The position numbers and the translations under genes are program-made. A stretch of 64,000 bases of DNA from Ectobius pallidus (lineage: Eukaryota > Arthropoda > Insecta > Blattodea > Ectobiidae), in assembly GCA_964059195.1 (NCBI GenBank), contig CAXKWD010000010.1, positions 1,370,001 through 1,434,000 of the forward strand. Direction: 5' to 3'. Below, piece after piece: positions 23,244 to 34,725 of this stretch. The notes below the pieces were generated by a model. The model made no database searches. It was not told the origin of the DNA and saw only the letters and a list, made by a program, of their open reading frames with translations. The stretch's first letter is position 1. Every line of letters begins with the position of its first letter.

Positions 23244-23482
23244 GCTTGGGACGTAGGAAAGGAGACAGGAAAGAGTGTCCGCACAGCAAGCAGCTGAGTA
23301 TCTGCGCGAAGCCTGTATAGTGTAGAGAGCTGTGACAACGAAAATCCAACCCAGCATTTGCCTCAATGACTGTGGAAAACCACGAAAACCTCAGTCAGGT
23401 TGACCGGTCTCAGGATTTAAACCCGGGACCTCTCGAATGCGAGTCCAAGACGCTAACGCCTCAGCCACTCCGCTCGGTTCAT
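23240..23482 (-). mobile_element. tRNA-derived SINE, family E, abutting the LINE tail
   Basis: On the minus strand the head reads TGGCTGAGGCGTTAGCG (A box), then GGGTTTAAATCC (B box), resembling a Ser/Leu-type tRNA. Its body ends exactly at the TTAC run of the plus-strand LINE, so the microsatellite could serve as the 3' tail of either element. Confidence 0.7.
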
Positions 23483-24577
23483 CTACAAGCAATGCCTTCT
23501 GGTTTTATTCTGTCTTTTGCAGCTACACGAAGTCTATAGGCCTAATAATACAACACACAGTTGAAGAGAACTGCTGAGATTGTATGGATTTTGCATTTCT
23601 ATGCTGCGATAGTTGGTTAAGAAAAGATCTCCTTGATGACACCTGCGTTTCACAACAATGGTTCTCTTTCGGTAAAGAATCTTGGATACTTTGGTTAAAG
23701 TATGGGAAACAGAATGAACTACTACAAAGGAGAAGTTATGTTTATGGATCTCAGTGTTATTCGAGTAACTTAGCTTTTACCTAGCTGCGGTAGATATTAC
23801 CTATCTGTATTTAAAACATTCGATTTACATAAAGCCACATTATTTTTGTGGAATTTGTCTTCACAAGATAGTAAATAAAGGAAAATAAGAAGCTTACTGT
23901 AATATAGGCCTAAACTTACAAGTAGCGAACTCTGATTTTTTTATTTTTTATTTTTTTGTATAATAATTTGATAAGTTAATGCTTCATTCATTCCTTGGCT
24001 ATGTTATTGCAGTTATTATTGAAGTTCAAGTGATAATTCTTTATTGGTTCATCGTTATTTTGATTTTGATTGGTTGTTTTCTTTTCTTTCTTTTAACGAT
24101 TCAAAGCTTCATTGGATCTTTGTTTGTTACCGGAGGCCAACTCCGTATTAAGTAAATCATAATAAGAGAGACAGAAGTGGGCGTTTCGCAGCTCTTAAAT
24201 CTATTCCGCCTAACTCACACCAAAAGCTGCTAATTGCTGACAAGTGCGCTGCCTCTTCAGCATGGCTATAAACAATAAGCGAAGTGTCTAGCGCAGTGTA
24301 GGTTGAGATCCGATGTATGCAGTACTAAAAAACCTTATCATACTCTCATATTTCCATGCCAGTATATATGAAATTATGTATCCCTATCCCTTTGCTAAGA
24401 AGGTGTTAATAGATTCAAGTCTTTATTTAATTTATCGCATACTATTATCGCTTTACATGGTGAATTCAACACCTGAGATATTTATTTCTCGGAAACGGAA
24501 ACAGATAAATGTGTAAAATGAATTTTAAAAATTGAGGGAAACTTTTCACATTATGTAAAATATGGAAGCGTTGTCAA
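23483..24577. other. No gene seen
   Basis: Short AT-rich frames (23584-23784, 24313-24516) lack motifs. Confidence 0.35.
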
Positions 24578-24747
24578 GTCATACAAAATCCCACGATGTG
24601 ACAGCTGGAATTACATGTTGATTTAGAAACTTCAAATGATGATTTTCAGCATTGTCAGACCACACAAGACACAACCTATCCTGTGGCAGCTGAAGTTACT
24701 TGCTGATTTTGGTACTTCAAATGGCATCAAGATCATCTTTTAATCGT
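24578..24747 (+). repeat. Diverged 85-bp tandem duplication
   Basis: GTGACAGCTGGAATTAC at 24598 recurs as GTGGCAGCTGAAGTTAC at 24683. Both are followed by a TGATTT block and ACTTCAAATG. Confidence 0.8.
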
Positions 24748-24839
24748 CAATTTCTCCTCATTTAAAGAAGGAATCCCGTGAAACTCGCGTGCAGGAGAAT
24801 GATAAATATGACGGGGGTGTTTCAGAAAGGTGTGAGGGA

Positions 24840-25333
24840 TTACGGAAATTCATAGTCAATTTCTTTTCCTACAAATGTTTAATGTGTTACCACGGATGAC
24901 ACGGCATACAACCACATGATAGTCCAGTTCTTGCCACACTCGCATCATCATGAGCCTGTCGGTAGTGTTTACCGCTATGATGATACGCTTTCTTATGTCT
25001 GCGATACTACATGGCAGTGATGATAGTCTAACCCCATTAGAAGAAGTCACATGGTGTGAAATCTTAAGACCATGGGAGGACAGCATTCGGTACTGGTCAT
25101 CTTTAGATCCATCATCTTGGCAACATGTTATTCAAATAGGGACGGAAAGTAGCTTCATCACTGAAAATTACCTTCTGTGGAAATTCTTCTCTGCTATCAC
25201 TTCTGGGAACGAAAACATTGTGGCGCCTAACGGTAGGACTTGGAACATGCGGAAAGGGGATTCCTTTTTCCGTCAATGGGCTATTACAGTACCTCAGATG
25301 TGGTTTTAGATTTTTTGAAATCGAATTGTTCAC
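24840..25333 (-). pseudogene. Mariner-like (DUF4817-associated) transposase, internally deleted
   Basis: Minus-strand blocks are KVIFSDEATF (first catalytic Asp block), then after an abrupt jump PPMVLRF (normally PPRSPDL-type), a region matching the third catalytic Asp plus L..G, and RKRIIIAVNTTDRLMMMRVWQELDYHVVVCRV, the typical end of this family read through the 24856-25086 frame. About 100 residues between the first and third catalytic blocks are missing, and the frame shifts. The protein would have cut and pasted a TA-flanked DNA transposon; this copy cannot. Confidence 0.8.
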
Positions 25334-25387
25334 AGCTTTAATATTAATCTAGGCCATGAAAACCATAGTGGTATGTGACAAATTAAA

Positions 25388-25443
25388 ATATATATATATA
25401 ATATATATATATATATATGTACATATATATATATATATATATA
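25388..25443. repeat. (TA)n microsatellite
   Basis: Alternating TA tracts interrupted near 25420. Confidence 0.9.
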
Positions 25444-25670
25444 AGTGTACAGAATTGTCATTCGGTAATTTTATTTGGTGCCATAGAGATGCAAGTGTTT
25501 TCCATCATCTGCTGCCATGCAGAGAGGATTACACTAACCATATAAACCAGATATCATGAGCTTCTTCAGGATCATACTGATGCAAATTGCAATATGGCTG
25601 CCATAAAACAAAATATGGATATTCCAGCAGCATATTTTATGCAAAGTAAACAGTAAAATAGTAATCTTGA

Positions 25671-25820
25671 AGTTTCAAACAAAATTATCATTATCTGGAG
25701 GGTGATGAAGAATGTGAGCCAGAAATTGACAATCCAAAATATTATGCTAATTTATTCCGGAGTATATTAAGTAATGTTGTGGCTATCCCCGCGGGTGACA
25801 AAGAAATTGTTTATAAATAA
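25671..25820 (+). other. Short coding-like open frame, unrecognised
   Basis: Forty-nine codons end in TAA. The composition is acidic and non-repetitive (LEGDEECEPEIDNPKYYANL, then AIPAGDKEIVYK), unlike the surrounding AT-rich noise. It lacks an obvious ATG and could be the last exon of a gene or a scrap of a retrocopy. No function is assigned. Confidence 0.25.
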
Positions 25821-27135
25821 TGTTAATTCATCATTGTGATGCTTATCAGCGAATTGATATTAATGTTGAAGTGTCCACGTATTATAAAATGTTATTGTTG
25901 TAAAGCTATAAAAAGTTTATAGAGTGTACAAAGATACAAAAGTAAAATTGCACCTACACCACTCTGGTTCTCATAATATTAACAGAAGCTGAGGAATTAT
26001 GATCCTATCTTGATGGAATAAAAACATGTCAACAGTTTAATACCAGATACCTTCTTTGAATGAAAATGTAGGTTATGATATTTGATTACATTTGTGAGGG
26101 GCTCAGTAGACCAAATGGTATGTCTCCGTGTGCCATTTATTGCAATAATATCAGGACCATTCTGGTACAAGTGACTTACAATTTTGGCTGTAATGCATAA
26201 ATTACATCTGATATATTTTATATGATAACTGAAAAAATTATTTTATAGTGTGCACTTGAAAATAGCAAAAATTCATTGTTAAGAGATTTCAGTGAATTAT
26301 TTTTCTATGGTAAACATTCAAGTACTAATTTCTGAAAGCATGGCAAATGTTGCTTAGATCACTATGGTACTCATGGCCTTAGTTATGCTCATGTGAATAT
26401 TAACATGCTGTCAACCCTTGATATAATGCTCCTCTTCACAGTGCCACTGTGCCAATAAACGCAAGTGAACGGATGTTCGCCCATATAAAGTACATAAGAA
26501 ACCTCGTTACTGTGCTAATTCATTTAGTGCCAGTGAATATAAGACAATATGTTTACAAAATATAGGTTGCAGTTATTTCTTTTCAGTTGCAGAATTCTTT
26601 TAAAACTGACGACATTTTTAGGAAGAATATTTAAGAAACATACTGTACTGTATTTCTAAGAAGTGAGTGTAAATGTAGTGCGGTGGAATAAGGAAGCTAT
26701 GTTAAGAAGACAGACAGACAGCCTGCATGAGGGTGGAACTGGTAGAAAAAGCTATTCGTACAATGAGACATTCCAAACTTTCACTTCTTTTAGTCCAATG
26801 TCCATTCAGCTGCTAAACACTACACTACACTTCACTAAGATTGTTAAAATGAAGAGTGCTTTTGTTGCACTTCAAGAGAAACGAGAAGTTTGTGAATAAA
26901 GTGAATGATTTCCAAAGTCTAACCAGCAGGCTATTGCATCACATTTTTCAGTATTGTTGTGGAAAACTGTTAGTTGGAAAAGCATAGGCAATATTGTATT
27001 ATGCCATTTTTATTTAAAAAATTTCGTTTTAGTGCCACCCTCGCTTTGTGCTATTAAATGTTGGAGAACAGATGGTGGCATTATATCGAGGGTTGACTGT
27101 AGTACATTTTCAGCAGGGTTTGCGAGATGCGGTAA
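25821..27135. other. No gene seen
   Basis: The peptide around 26450 (INASERMF) faintly recalls the end of hAT transposases, but not enough to call. Remaining frames are without motif. Confidence 0.3.
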
Positions 27136-27215
27136 TTAAACAGTTCTGTTACAGCGGTTTGAGAATCCTAACCAGTTTTTAATCAATAGGTTCGTGGATC
27201 GAATCCACCTGGGTT
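27136..27215 (+). pseudogene. tRNA-Lys-like sequence, probably a SINE head
   Basis: TTTTTAA stands where the anticodon loop would be, followed by GGTTCGTGGATCGAATCCACC-like T-arm sequence with a strong B-box match. The acceptor stem does not close and the D-arm is degenerate, so this is not a functional tRNA. Confidence 0.45.
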
Positions 27216-27769
27216 CATGTGGTTCCCCTTTGTCTTTTTCAAAATAGCAGAGTAGCCTTCATTGAAATTTGCTATGGCTTTGTAGAGGTTGGATCGATCT
27301 ATGTTTTTGCAGCATACGGAAGTTGGCTGTAGAAGCAATTTGAAAACAAGGGATTCCATAAGAATCCTTCCACGAAGGACACACACAATGGTATCATTCT
27401 ACAGAAAAGTGTTGTTTTACCCGTTCCCAGAAAATTATAACACTCGGGGAACTCAGAACGGAAGTCTCCCACTTGCGAAGTGTTCTCAGAATTCAACCCA
27501 GCAGTGTCTGGCCTGTTAAATGTATACAAAAGGAAGAGTATATCAACATCATTAACACGTTTTAAATATACAAATACTCTCCAAGAAATTAGAGTGCATG
27601 AATATTATTCTTTTCTCGTAATAATTGAAAAATAAGTATTGTAGACTAGAAATTATTTTTTCAGGTCCCTTTAATGTATTCCATTCGGTAGTGAATTATC
27701 CATATCCAAGACGTTAATTTTAGTTATAACAAGAAAAAGTTTCCTGTAACGACAGATTTTCAGTCTTAA

Positions 27770-29965
27770 GGGCGGAATTCTGGAATCCTTCTTTCAAGCT
27801 CCTTCACTTAAAATGGACCTTCAATCCTCCTTACATAGCCATTCGTACTCTGGAACCTTCCTTGTTTCGCTTTAGGAAGGATGGCTCCTTAAAGATGAAA
27901 GGGGGCCTGTGATGTCCCTTAAGAAGCACATTTTCTTATTCTCGAACCTCCCTGTTAGTTTAAAGGAGGAAGTAAGAGAGTTTCCTTATCTTAAATACTG
28001 AAGGAAGCCGAGTGGTCACCTTTTTCCATCCTCTATAGTTTTCAGACGTCAGTTTTCTCACTTCTGTGATATTAGATGGTGGATTTATTTAGTTTATGCA
28101 CCTTATATCAAATTTCAGATTATACTACAGCAACGTAGGTTAACGATAATGTTACGAAATAATTATTATATTATCTAGAAGTATTAAATAAAAATATGAC
28201 TACATAGATACGACACAAACAAATTAAACTCATTATAATGGGCAAAAAAAAAAGCCGTGAATTTCAAAATAACAGTCCATTGTGAGCAGAATATCTATTA
28301 AATAAGCTCCATAAATAACTATTTTTTGGAAAAGAGTAGCGTACTGTATGTAGTTCATTATTGTCTATTTGTTAAACAATTTAAGATTGGATATAGTATA
28401 AAGTGATCAATGTCACGATAAATGACATTGAAGCGTGGATATAAAATACGTAAATTAGGCCCATAAACATAACTCTTACATATCCATATAACAAAGGAAA
28501 GGAGTACTGTCTAATTAACCTTAAAGAATACAAATATATTTTTTGAAAGCCAACTATTAGGCCTACAACTGTTTAATTGCACGTATGTTTGATCTCAATA
28601 CTTATGACAAAACAAAGAGGAACATAATAGTAATATAATAATAATAATAATGATAATGAATACAGAAATAATAGCAATAGACCTAACAATGACAATACCA
28701 TTAAGAATAATTATAGTAGTAGTAGGCTAATAATAACGCAATATACATCATAATATAATAAAAATATAATATATACAAATATAATAATAGGCCTTTAATA
28801 TAAATATAATACAAATATAATAATAGGCCTATAATAAAAATATAAAAATATAATAATAGTTCTACTAATAATAATAACAATATTATTCAAGAGTACCGGT
28901 AATAGAAGCAGCTCCAATATTATTAAAAAGCTAGACACATTTTTTATATCATAGACTACACAGTCTATGTTCTCAATAAAATAGTACAGTATGCCAATAA
29001 AAAGAGGATAGTTCCACCAAGCGGTACGCAGTTTTGTTCTGAGTATAGGCCTATGCACTTTTAACTTTAGAGCAAGTTTCTGTTCATGAAATAACATTTA
29101 TAGGCTTGTGTTACCATTCTTTAGGCCTGATGTTACAGGTTAATGTAAGAAAATGCACAAGTCAATGAAAGACGATGAATTCCCAGTTTCTTTTTTAAGT
29201 AAGAAGAATATAATACTTATTCAAGCACATTGATAAAATAGAACACAAGAATGGAATCTGCACAATTTCATATAAAAAAAAAGTCGCTTTAGGGTGGACT
29301 TGAACGTGAAACCTCTTAATCACTAGTCACGCGTGTTACCCCGAGACCAAGAACACACTGTAAGGAGATGTTGTCCATACGGGGTAGCAAAGAGCCTATC
29401 GCGTCAGTGGTTCATAGAATAGAAAAAACACTTACCATATTTTGATATTGGACTTTACTTCGGAGCCCTGCCAGTTTTCTTATGTTACATTATTGTATTA
29501 TTTCATTCATTGGTACCATAATACGCTGAATATTCTTGTGATAAATGCGGATGAGTGCCTCGCTGCAGCCCCGTACAGCGGAATAAAGACGCTGGTTACT
29601 ACCAACCTATGCATATTCTCAGAGCTTCATGTTGTTATTTATTAAAAGGTCAGGAATTACTAATCTGACATGAAATGAAGTAAAATTCAATTCTGTAACT
29701 TAATTGTCATCAATTTTCATAAAATAAATAGTCATTATACAACAGCACTTAATGTATAATCGAACATATGGGAACATTTGTTTTCCATGCAGATGCCAAC
29801 TGTCCATGGCAACTGAAGGAAGCTTTATAAGCTGTCCTTCATTGAGGACGCTATAAGAAAGAACCGAGAATTTGATTTTGCATTTGAAGAAGGTGCCTTC
29901 TTTTTACCCTCCTTTACTAAGGAAGGTTTCAGGAGGAGTTGAAGGCTTGTTCCAAAATTCCGCCC
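27770..29965. mobile_element. 2.2-kb TAA-flanked inverted-repeat element (PIF/Harbinger-like)
   Basis: The left end GGGCGGAATTCTGGAA and the reverse complement of the right end GGGCGGAATTTTGGAA form a terminal inverted repeat. TAA lies outside both ends (27767-27769, 29966-29968). Subterminal CCTTCCT/AGGAAGG-type motifs are frequent near both ends. The interior is AT-rich (AATA repeats 28630-28870) and includes a tRNA-like stretch, with no recognisable transposase. Family is inferred from the 3-bp duplication. Confidence 0.7.
29285..29360 (-). pseudogene. tRNA-like SINE head nested in the 27.8-30 kb element
   Basis: On the minus strand GGTCTCGGGGTAACACGCG (A-box region) is followed by GTTCAAGTCCACC (B box). 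The ends do not pair as an acceptor stem. Confidence 0.5.
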
Positions 29966-29968
29966 TAA

Positions 29969-30655
29969 TTCACTGAACATATTTAAGTTATAGGCCTTTA
30001 CAGAATATTACACTGTTCTTGGTTCATTTACACTACATACCTAAACCTTGTTCGAAAAATCACTGTATGCTGTTAGAGCTCATACCGTCTATCGAAGTAG
30101 GTAATTTAAAAAAAAAAAGTGCTGAAAACGATCTGACGAGAATGCAGCTTTCACCTCATGTATAAAAAATGATTAGTTATTTGCTAAATTTTGTAATATC
30201 TTCTGTTGCAGTATATCTGCCTCTTATCACTATTGGGACTGTTTCCTTAAGAGATATCTTCAATCAGAATACTGATCTTTTAGGGAAAATAAGATGTGAT
30301 ACCCTATCATTACTTTTCTACCCTAAGCATAGAAACGCGATTTTCTCCCTTCGCATTCTCAAAGAAGTAGTAGCATTGCGGGAATGTGTACTTAGTTTTC
30401 TTACTACACAATGTGGACTGTGTGAGGCAAAACAAACTCTGAGTTTGTGGACAAAGTGACTACCGTAGTTTATGACTTAATTTCAAAATTTTTACGTTAC
30501 AAGTTTCAAATTAAAGTCAAATTAAAGTCCTTGTGTGTGCATTTAGTGCACAGCGCTTAAATATAATCGTTCGAGAATATCGTGGAGAAACTTAAAATTT
30601 ATCATGTAAAATGGTAGTAAGAGTTAATGAAAGTCGTGCCCATGGTTTACGCCAC
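29969..30655. other. No recognised gene
   Basis: The 96-codon frame 30169-30459 has a hydrophobic start and several cysteines but no motif I know. It is probably fortuitous. Confidence 0.3.
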
Positions 30656-30890
30656 ATCCCGGGATGGTTGATTGGTTAAATGGTTATTTATCGAGGGAGG
30701 TGTACTGCAATGTGGCCTATGACCGTCGCCTGTGTGCTAGGATTTTGTCTCGCAGTAGTTCTATAGACTAGGGCCTGTCACATCTATACACCCATAAATA
30801 CCATCGTCCTTGGTCGGGAATGAACTTGCTACTTTTAACAAAAAGAAAGCCAGCGCCATACTCAATGCGCTTTCTCCGGAAAATACTTTA
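30656..30890 (-). mobile_element. tRNA-derived SINE, family D copy 2
   Basis: It shares GGTTATTTA, CACCCATAAATACCATC and the B-box region (GGGAATGAAC, mirror GTTCATTCCC) with 9480-9640. The head on the minus strand includes a weak A box (TTGAGTATGGCG). Confidence 0.55.
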
Positions 30891-30899
30891 CTCAAATTG

Positions 30900-31305
30900 T
30901 CGGCCGCGGTGGTCTAGAGATAGCGTCCCGCCTCTAGCTCGGAAGGTTGCGGGATTAAACCCGTCCGCGGTCGATGGGGTTTCCAGGATGTAAAAATCCT
31001 GGGCACGGAGTCTTCCGGGAGGGACTTTAAGCTGGGGGGCCCGTGTCGTAGATTTACGGCACGAAAAAGAAGTCCGAGCTTAAATTAGAGCCTCTGGACA
31101 AAATTTCTCGGCCCTTTCACGTCCAAGTAATACCTTAGTTTCCTGAGGGGGGTTGAGAGGCGATGGGCTTACCACCTGTCCCTCTGACCTCTCTCGGAAA
31201 ATAAGCGTAACAAAATTCATATAGGTAACAGAACCCTCCAGTTGGAGGCCCCTTCGCCCCAACATAGGGGCTATAGGTTTCCAGACAGACAGACAGACAG
31301 AAATA
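30900..31305 (+). mobile_element. tRNA-derived SINE, family B copy 1
   Basis: The head CGGCCGCGGTGGTCTAGAG (A box) and GCGGGATTAAACCCG (B box) are followed by a ~400-bp body shared with 57506-57901 (AAAATCCTGGGCACGGAGTC, GGAGGGACTTTAAGCTGGGG, TCTCGGCCCTTTCACG, GGAGGCCCCTTCGCCCC). The tail is (CAGA)n at ~31282. Unlike the 57-kb copy it has no 5S-like leader. Confidence 0.85.
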
Positions 31306-32600
31306 TAAGATTAGTTTTGATAAGATTTATCGTTGGAGCTATGCTGCTCTCACGTACACTAAAATACTTACAGTTATTTACCCAAACACACAGACATGTT
31401 CTGAAAATAGTGTTTTGGGATGGGACGACTTCAGAACCATATTAATGCCGAAAAATCGAAATAAAATTTCGAGGTAAATCATCTTCCTATAGTAGCCTAG
31501 TTTACAAACCTAGAACACTTTCCTAAACCTGAAAAGATTGCATCTGCCATTATGCGGCTACTGAACTTAAAGAATGAGTCACACCGGCATTAAATTGCAC
31601 ACGCAGGGCTTGAGTTATGGGAATATTATTGAAACGTGCCTGAATGCAATCTGTAATCTGTGCAGGACGCATAAGCATAAGCGTGGTCGAGTGCAAAAGA
31701 GTGTAGGCTGTGCCTCACGGTATGGGTGGTCTGCTTAAATTCGTCGTCCACTTAACTTCCGGCGATTACGGCAGTAACAGCAACGAGTTTAGTGCGCTAA
31801 CAGATCTGACTTTATCAAGACCACACCAGGTGCAGGCGTACCCAAACATGCACGATTAATCATGATGACATTTTGCTTCCATATATGGAATTTCTGCTTC
31901 ATCTAGGATTTCAACAAGTACGCGTAATCCCCAAGCCAGAATCGTACAACTGTCAATACATTTATTAACTTATTTTTTGTTACAGCTCTAATGTACCTTA
32001 TGGTGAAATAGGGCTTAAATAAATTGTATATTAAATAAAATAAACAAACATATTTTCAATTATGCGACAGCTTAAGGGCGTATTCTGTGCGGCTCTGAAA
32101 TTCGGTGAAATTTAAGTACAATAGGACTACTCGTTTCGGTTAACTATTTCATTTGTATGCAGGCAATTCAGCGTACAATTATTTTTTTGGTTGTCGGAAC
32201 TGTGTCAGTTAAGATGAGAGACCTCATATCTCCAAAATGGCAACTTTCCAGAGCACGAAAAACGTTTCAATTCCAGCATTGTAAGGATGTAAATAGTTCA
32301 ACTAGAATCCATTAAAGCGCCTATGTTGAACGATGTTCACATACGAGGCTTCAGCAGCAATACAGAGCTGTTTTATCTACATATTTCACAATATTCTGAA
32401 AATGTCCATGGTGCTATTTAATTTACTTTGGTAATTTTGACAGCTCGTTGAGAGGAAGATAGGAGGGCAACGCTGTTGCTGCTTCTCCTAACTCATATCT
32501 GGTAAACATGTGTTTGTCAACACAAGTTCCGCAATCTCCTTGCCTGAACTTTTGCATGATTAGACCACTATTATGAACAACATATTAACGTAAAGTTGAA
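31306..32600. other. No gene seen
   Basis: Moderately AT-rich, with no motif-bearing frame. Confidence 0.35.
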
Positions 32601-32602
32601 AA

Positions 32603-32902
32603 TAAAGTAAAGTAAAGTAAAGTAAAGTAAAATTTTCCCTAAACAGGCCTTGGAGGCCCTCAGGTTTCCAGAAGGTTGAGGCTCCCAGATTTTAGACGTT
32701 CGGTCATAAAGGTGGTTTGGTTATCAGCCCTTAACCCAGGATTGCTCATGGTATTAATTTTTATTAGAGGTTGAGTCGATCGCAGGACCATAGTGCTGCC
32801 AGAAGAATTAGGCCAATTGAAAAATTTCAAAAACCTCACCGGGGATCGAACCCGCGACCATCCGGTTTGTACCGCAGTGCCTCAACCACTACGCCACGGC
32901 AT
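32603..32902 (-). mobile_element. tRNA-derived SINE, family C copy 3
   Basis: Same family as the 7-kb copies. The tail is five AAAGT units at its lower-coordinate end (32603-32630) and the tRNA-like head is near 32845-32900. A short GTTGAAA repeat on both sides (32595 and 32907) may be the target duplication. Confidence 0.8.
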
Positions 32903-33093
32903 TAGGTTGAAATTATTGTGTTTTAAACGCGTGCTCAAGACTGCGAACATCGGCGGTGTTTGCTACTCACCCTAGGGGAATAAAAATGTTGGTATGTAAA
33001 GATGATTAGCTGCTGACAAGGTCAAACAACGTTGCTATGACAACGCTTTCACTCAAACTCCTCAGATCTATCTCTCTGAAAAAACAGGAGTTA

Positions 33094-34247
33094 CATTATT
33101 AAGTGCCAGTATGGTACTTTATGAGATTGTGTGTGGGGACGAAAAATGTCTGTCCGTCTGTCTGTCCGTCCGTGTGTCTGTACGCGCCATAACTCAAATA
33201 CGCTTTTTCGGATTTTCATGAAACTTGGAAAACACATTTATAATGTCAATGGGAAGAACCCTATTGATATTGAACCAAATCGGTTCACCGGTACTGGAGT
33301 AATGCCCAATTTAGTGCCTATTTTAATAGATTGTATCGGATTTCCATGAAACTTGGTATACCCATTTATGACGTCCATGAGAAGTGCCCTATTGAATTTG
33401 AACCTAATCTGTTGACCGGTACCGGAGTAAAACCCAATTTAGTGTCTACTTTAAAGGCGCAATAACTCAAATACGCTTTATCGGATATTTATGAAACTTC
33501 GTATACGCATTTATAATGTCCATGGGAAGACGTTTATTGATATTGGACCAAATCGGTTGGCCAGTACTGGAATAATGCCCAATTTAGTGTTTTTATGTTA
33601 ATATATAAGAAGTCGCGATAACTCAAATATGCTTTATTGATTTTCCTGAAATTTTGTATACCCATTTATAATGTACGTGGAAAAACGTCTACTGATATTG
33701 GACCAAATCGGTAGACCGGTACCGGAGTAAAACCCAATTTAGTGTATATTTTAAAGACGCGGTAACTCAACTACGCTTTACCGGATTTTTATGAAACTTG
33801 GTATACACATTTATAATGTCCATGGGAAGACGTCTATTCATAATGGATAAAATCGGTTGACCTGTTTCGGAGTAATGCTCAATTTAGTGCCTATTTTATG
33901 GTAATATACGTATTCGAAAGAATTTATAAAAAAAATGAAAATCAGTTATCTTGACAACATAGCCTATTGTTTTACTGTGATCTTATAAGGCCTTGGAAAT
34001 TAAAATACAGGTAGCTTTGACAAAAAACACTATTTATTTACATGCGCTTATCCAACTAGACCGTTAAAAGGACCCAGGTGGCCGAGATGGTAGACCTTTC
34101 TTCTTCGGTAAGCCCTGCTTAATGAATAAATTTGGAGCTTAACTTGGAAATCAATTTAAAAAAAAACATATTCTGCATATCATAATTGCAGTCATAACTG
34201 ATTAAACAAAAACATACTGGCATTTTGTTACATCAGTTTACCTGATT
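33094..34247 (+). mobile_element. Helentron/HINE-like repeat, copy b (most complete)
   Basis: It begins TTATTAAGTGCCAGTATGG and passes GACGAAAAATGTCTGTCCG. About five diverged 130-155-bp tandem units follow (starts near 33187, 33323, 33456, 33613 and 33757), then a unique stretch, and it ends with ACATACTGGCA (mirror of the left GTGCCAGTAT) followed by a hairpin ATCAG-TTTAC-CTGAT at ~34228-34242. The same two ends occur in the other copies, so they define the element. Coding frames over the units are artefacts. Confidence 0.7.
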
Positions 34248-34414
34248 TTATTTCCAATGTATTTACAGAGATACGAAGTCTTCTTAACTTTCGTGTTGTT
34301 GTGAATACAGGAATGTATTATGCTAAGATCCTTACAGAATGAATCGTAGCTGTGAGCTGTATAAAATACAATACAAAATAATAATATTTGTGGTGTGATG
34401 TAACTACAGTACGT

Positions 34415-34725
34415 AGGAGTTAATTGCAGATAGAAGATCGAGAGTTTGACAGTTTGCGTAACTACGCCCTCCAGATAAATTTCCGGTTAACTTATATCTA
34501 TCAGTTTGTATAATTATCCAGAAATTATGCATGAAATCTTCTGTTCTTATGTAATTTAATTGCATAAAGTCTATAAAAGCATTACTATCGTGCAGTGACA
34601 TAATAACGGAGGCGGTACAAAGAAACGGATTTCGCGACGTCACCAAGGACCCTGATCATGCAGCACGAAATTTTACTTCACTTTTCCCGATAGCAATTCT
34701 GCAGCTATCATCCGGTAGTACAAGA
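34415..34725. repeat. Dispersed repeat, copy 1 (pair with 40370-40640)
   Basis: CTTATGTAATTTAATTG near 34546 and CGAAATTTTACTTCACTTTT plus CCCGATAGCA near 34665 recur in the same order and spacing at 40475 and 40585. Identity is high enough to call a shared repeat, but not its class. Confidence 0.6.

Noticed and set aside
26430..26560. hAT dimerisation-like peptide (INASERMFAHIKYIRN)
   Set aside because: Too short and weak, with no termini or other transposase blocks nearby.
27136..27215. Functional tRNA-Lys gene
   Set aside because: Acceptor stem and D-arm do not pair; only the B-box and anticodon-loop-like region are preserved.
32071..32110. Possible Harbinger-type end (TTAAGGGCGTATTCTG)
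   Set aside because: No mirrored partner found within several kb.
33131..33349. Open frame beginning MWGRKMSVRLSVRPCVC
   Set aside because: Comes from the CTGTCCG block and tandem units of the HINE-like repeat; the same peptide appears at 17369-17614 and 41981-42172.
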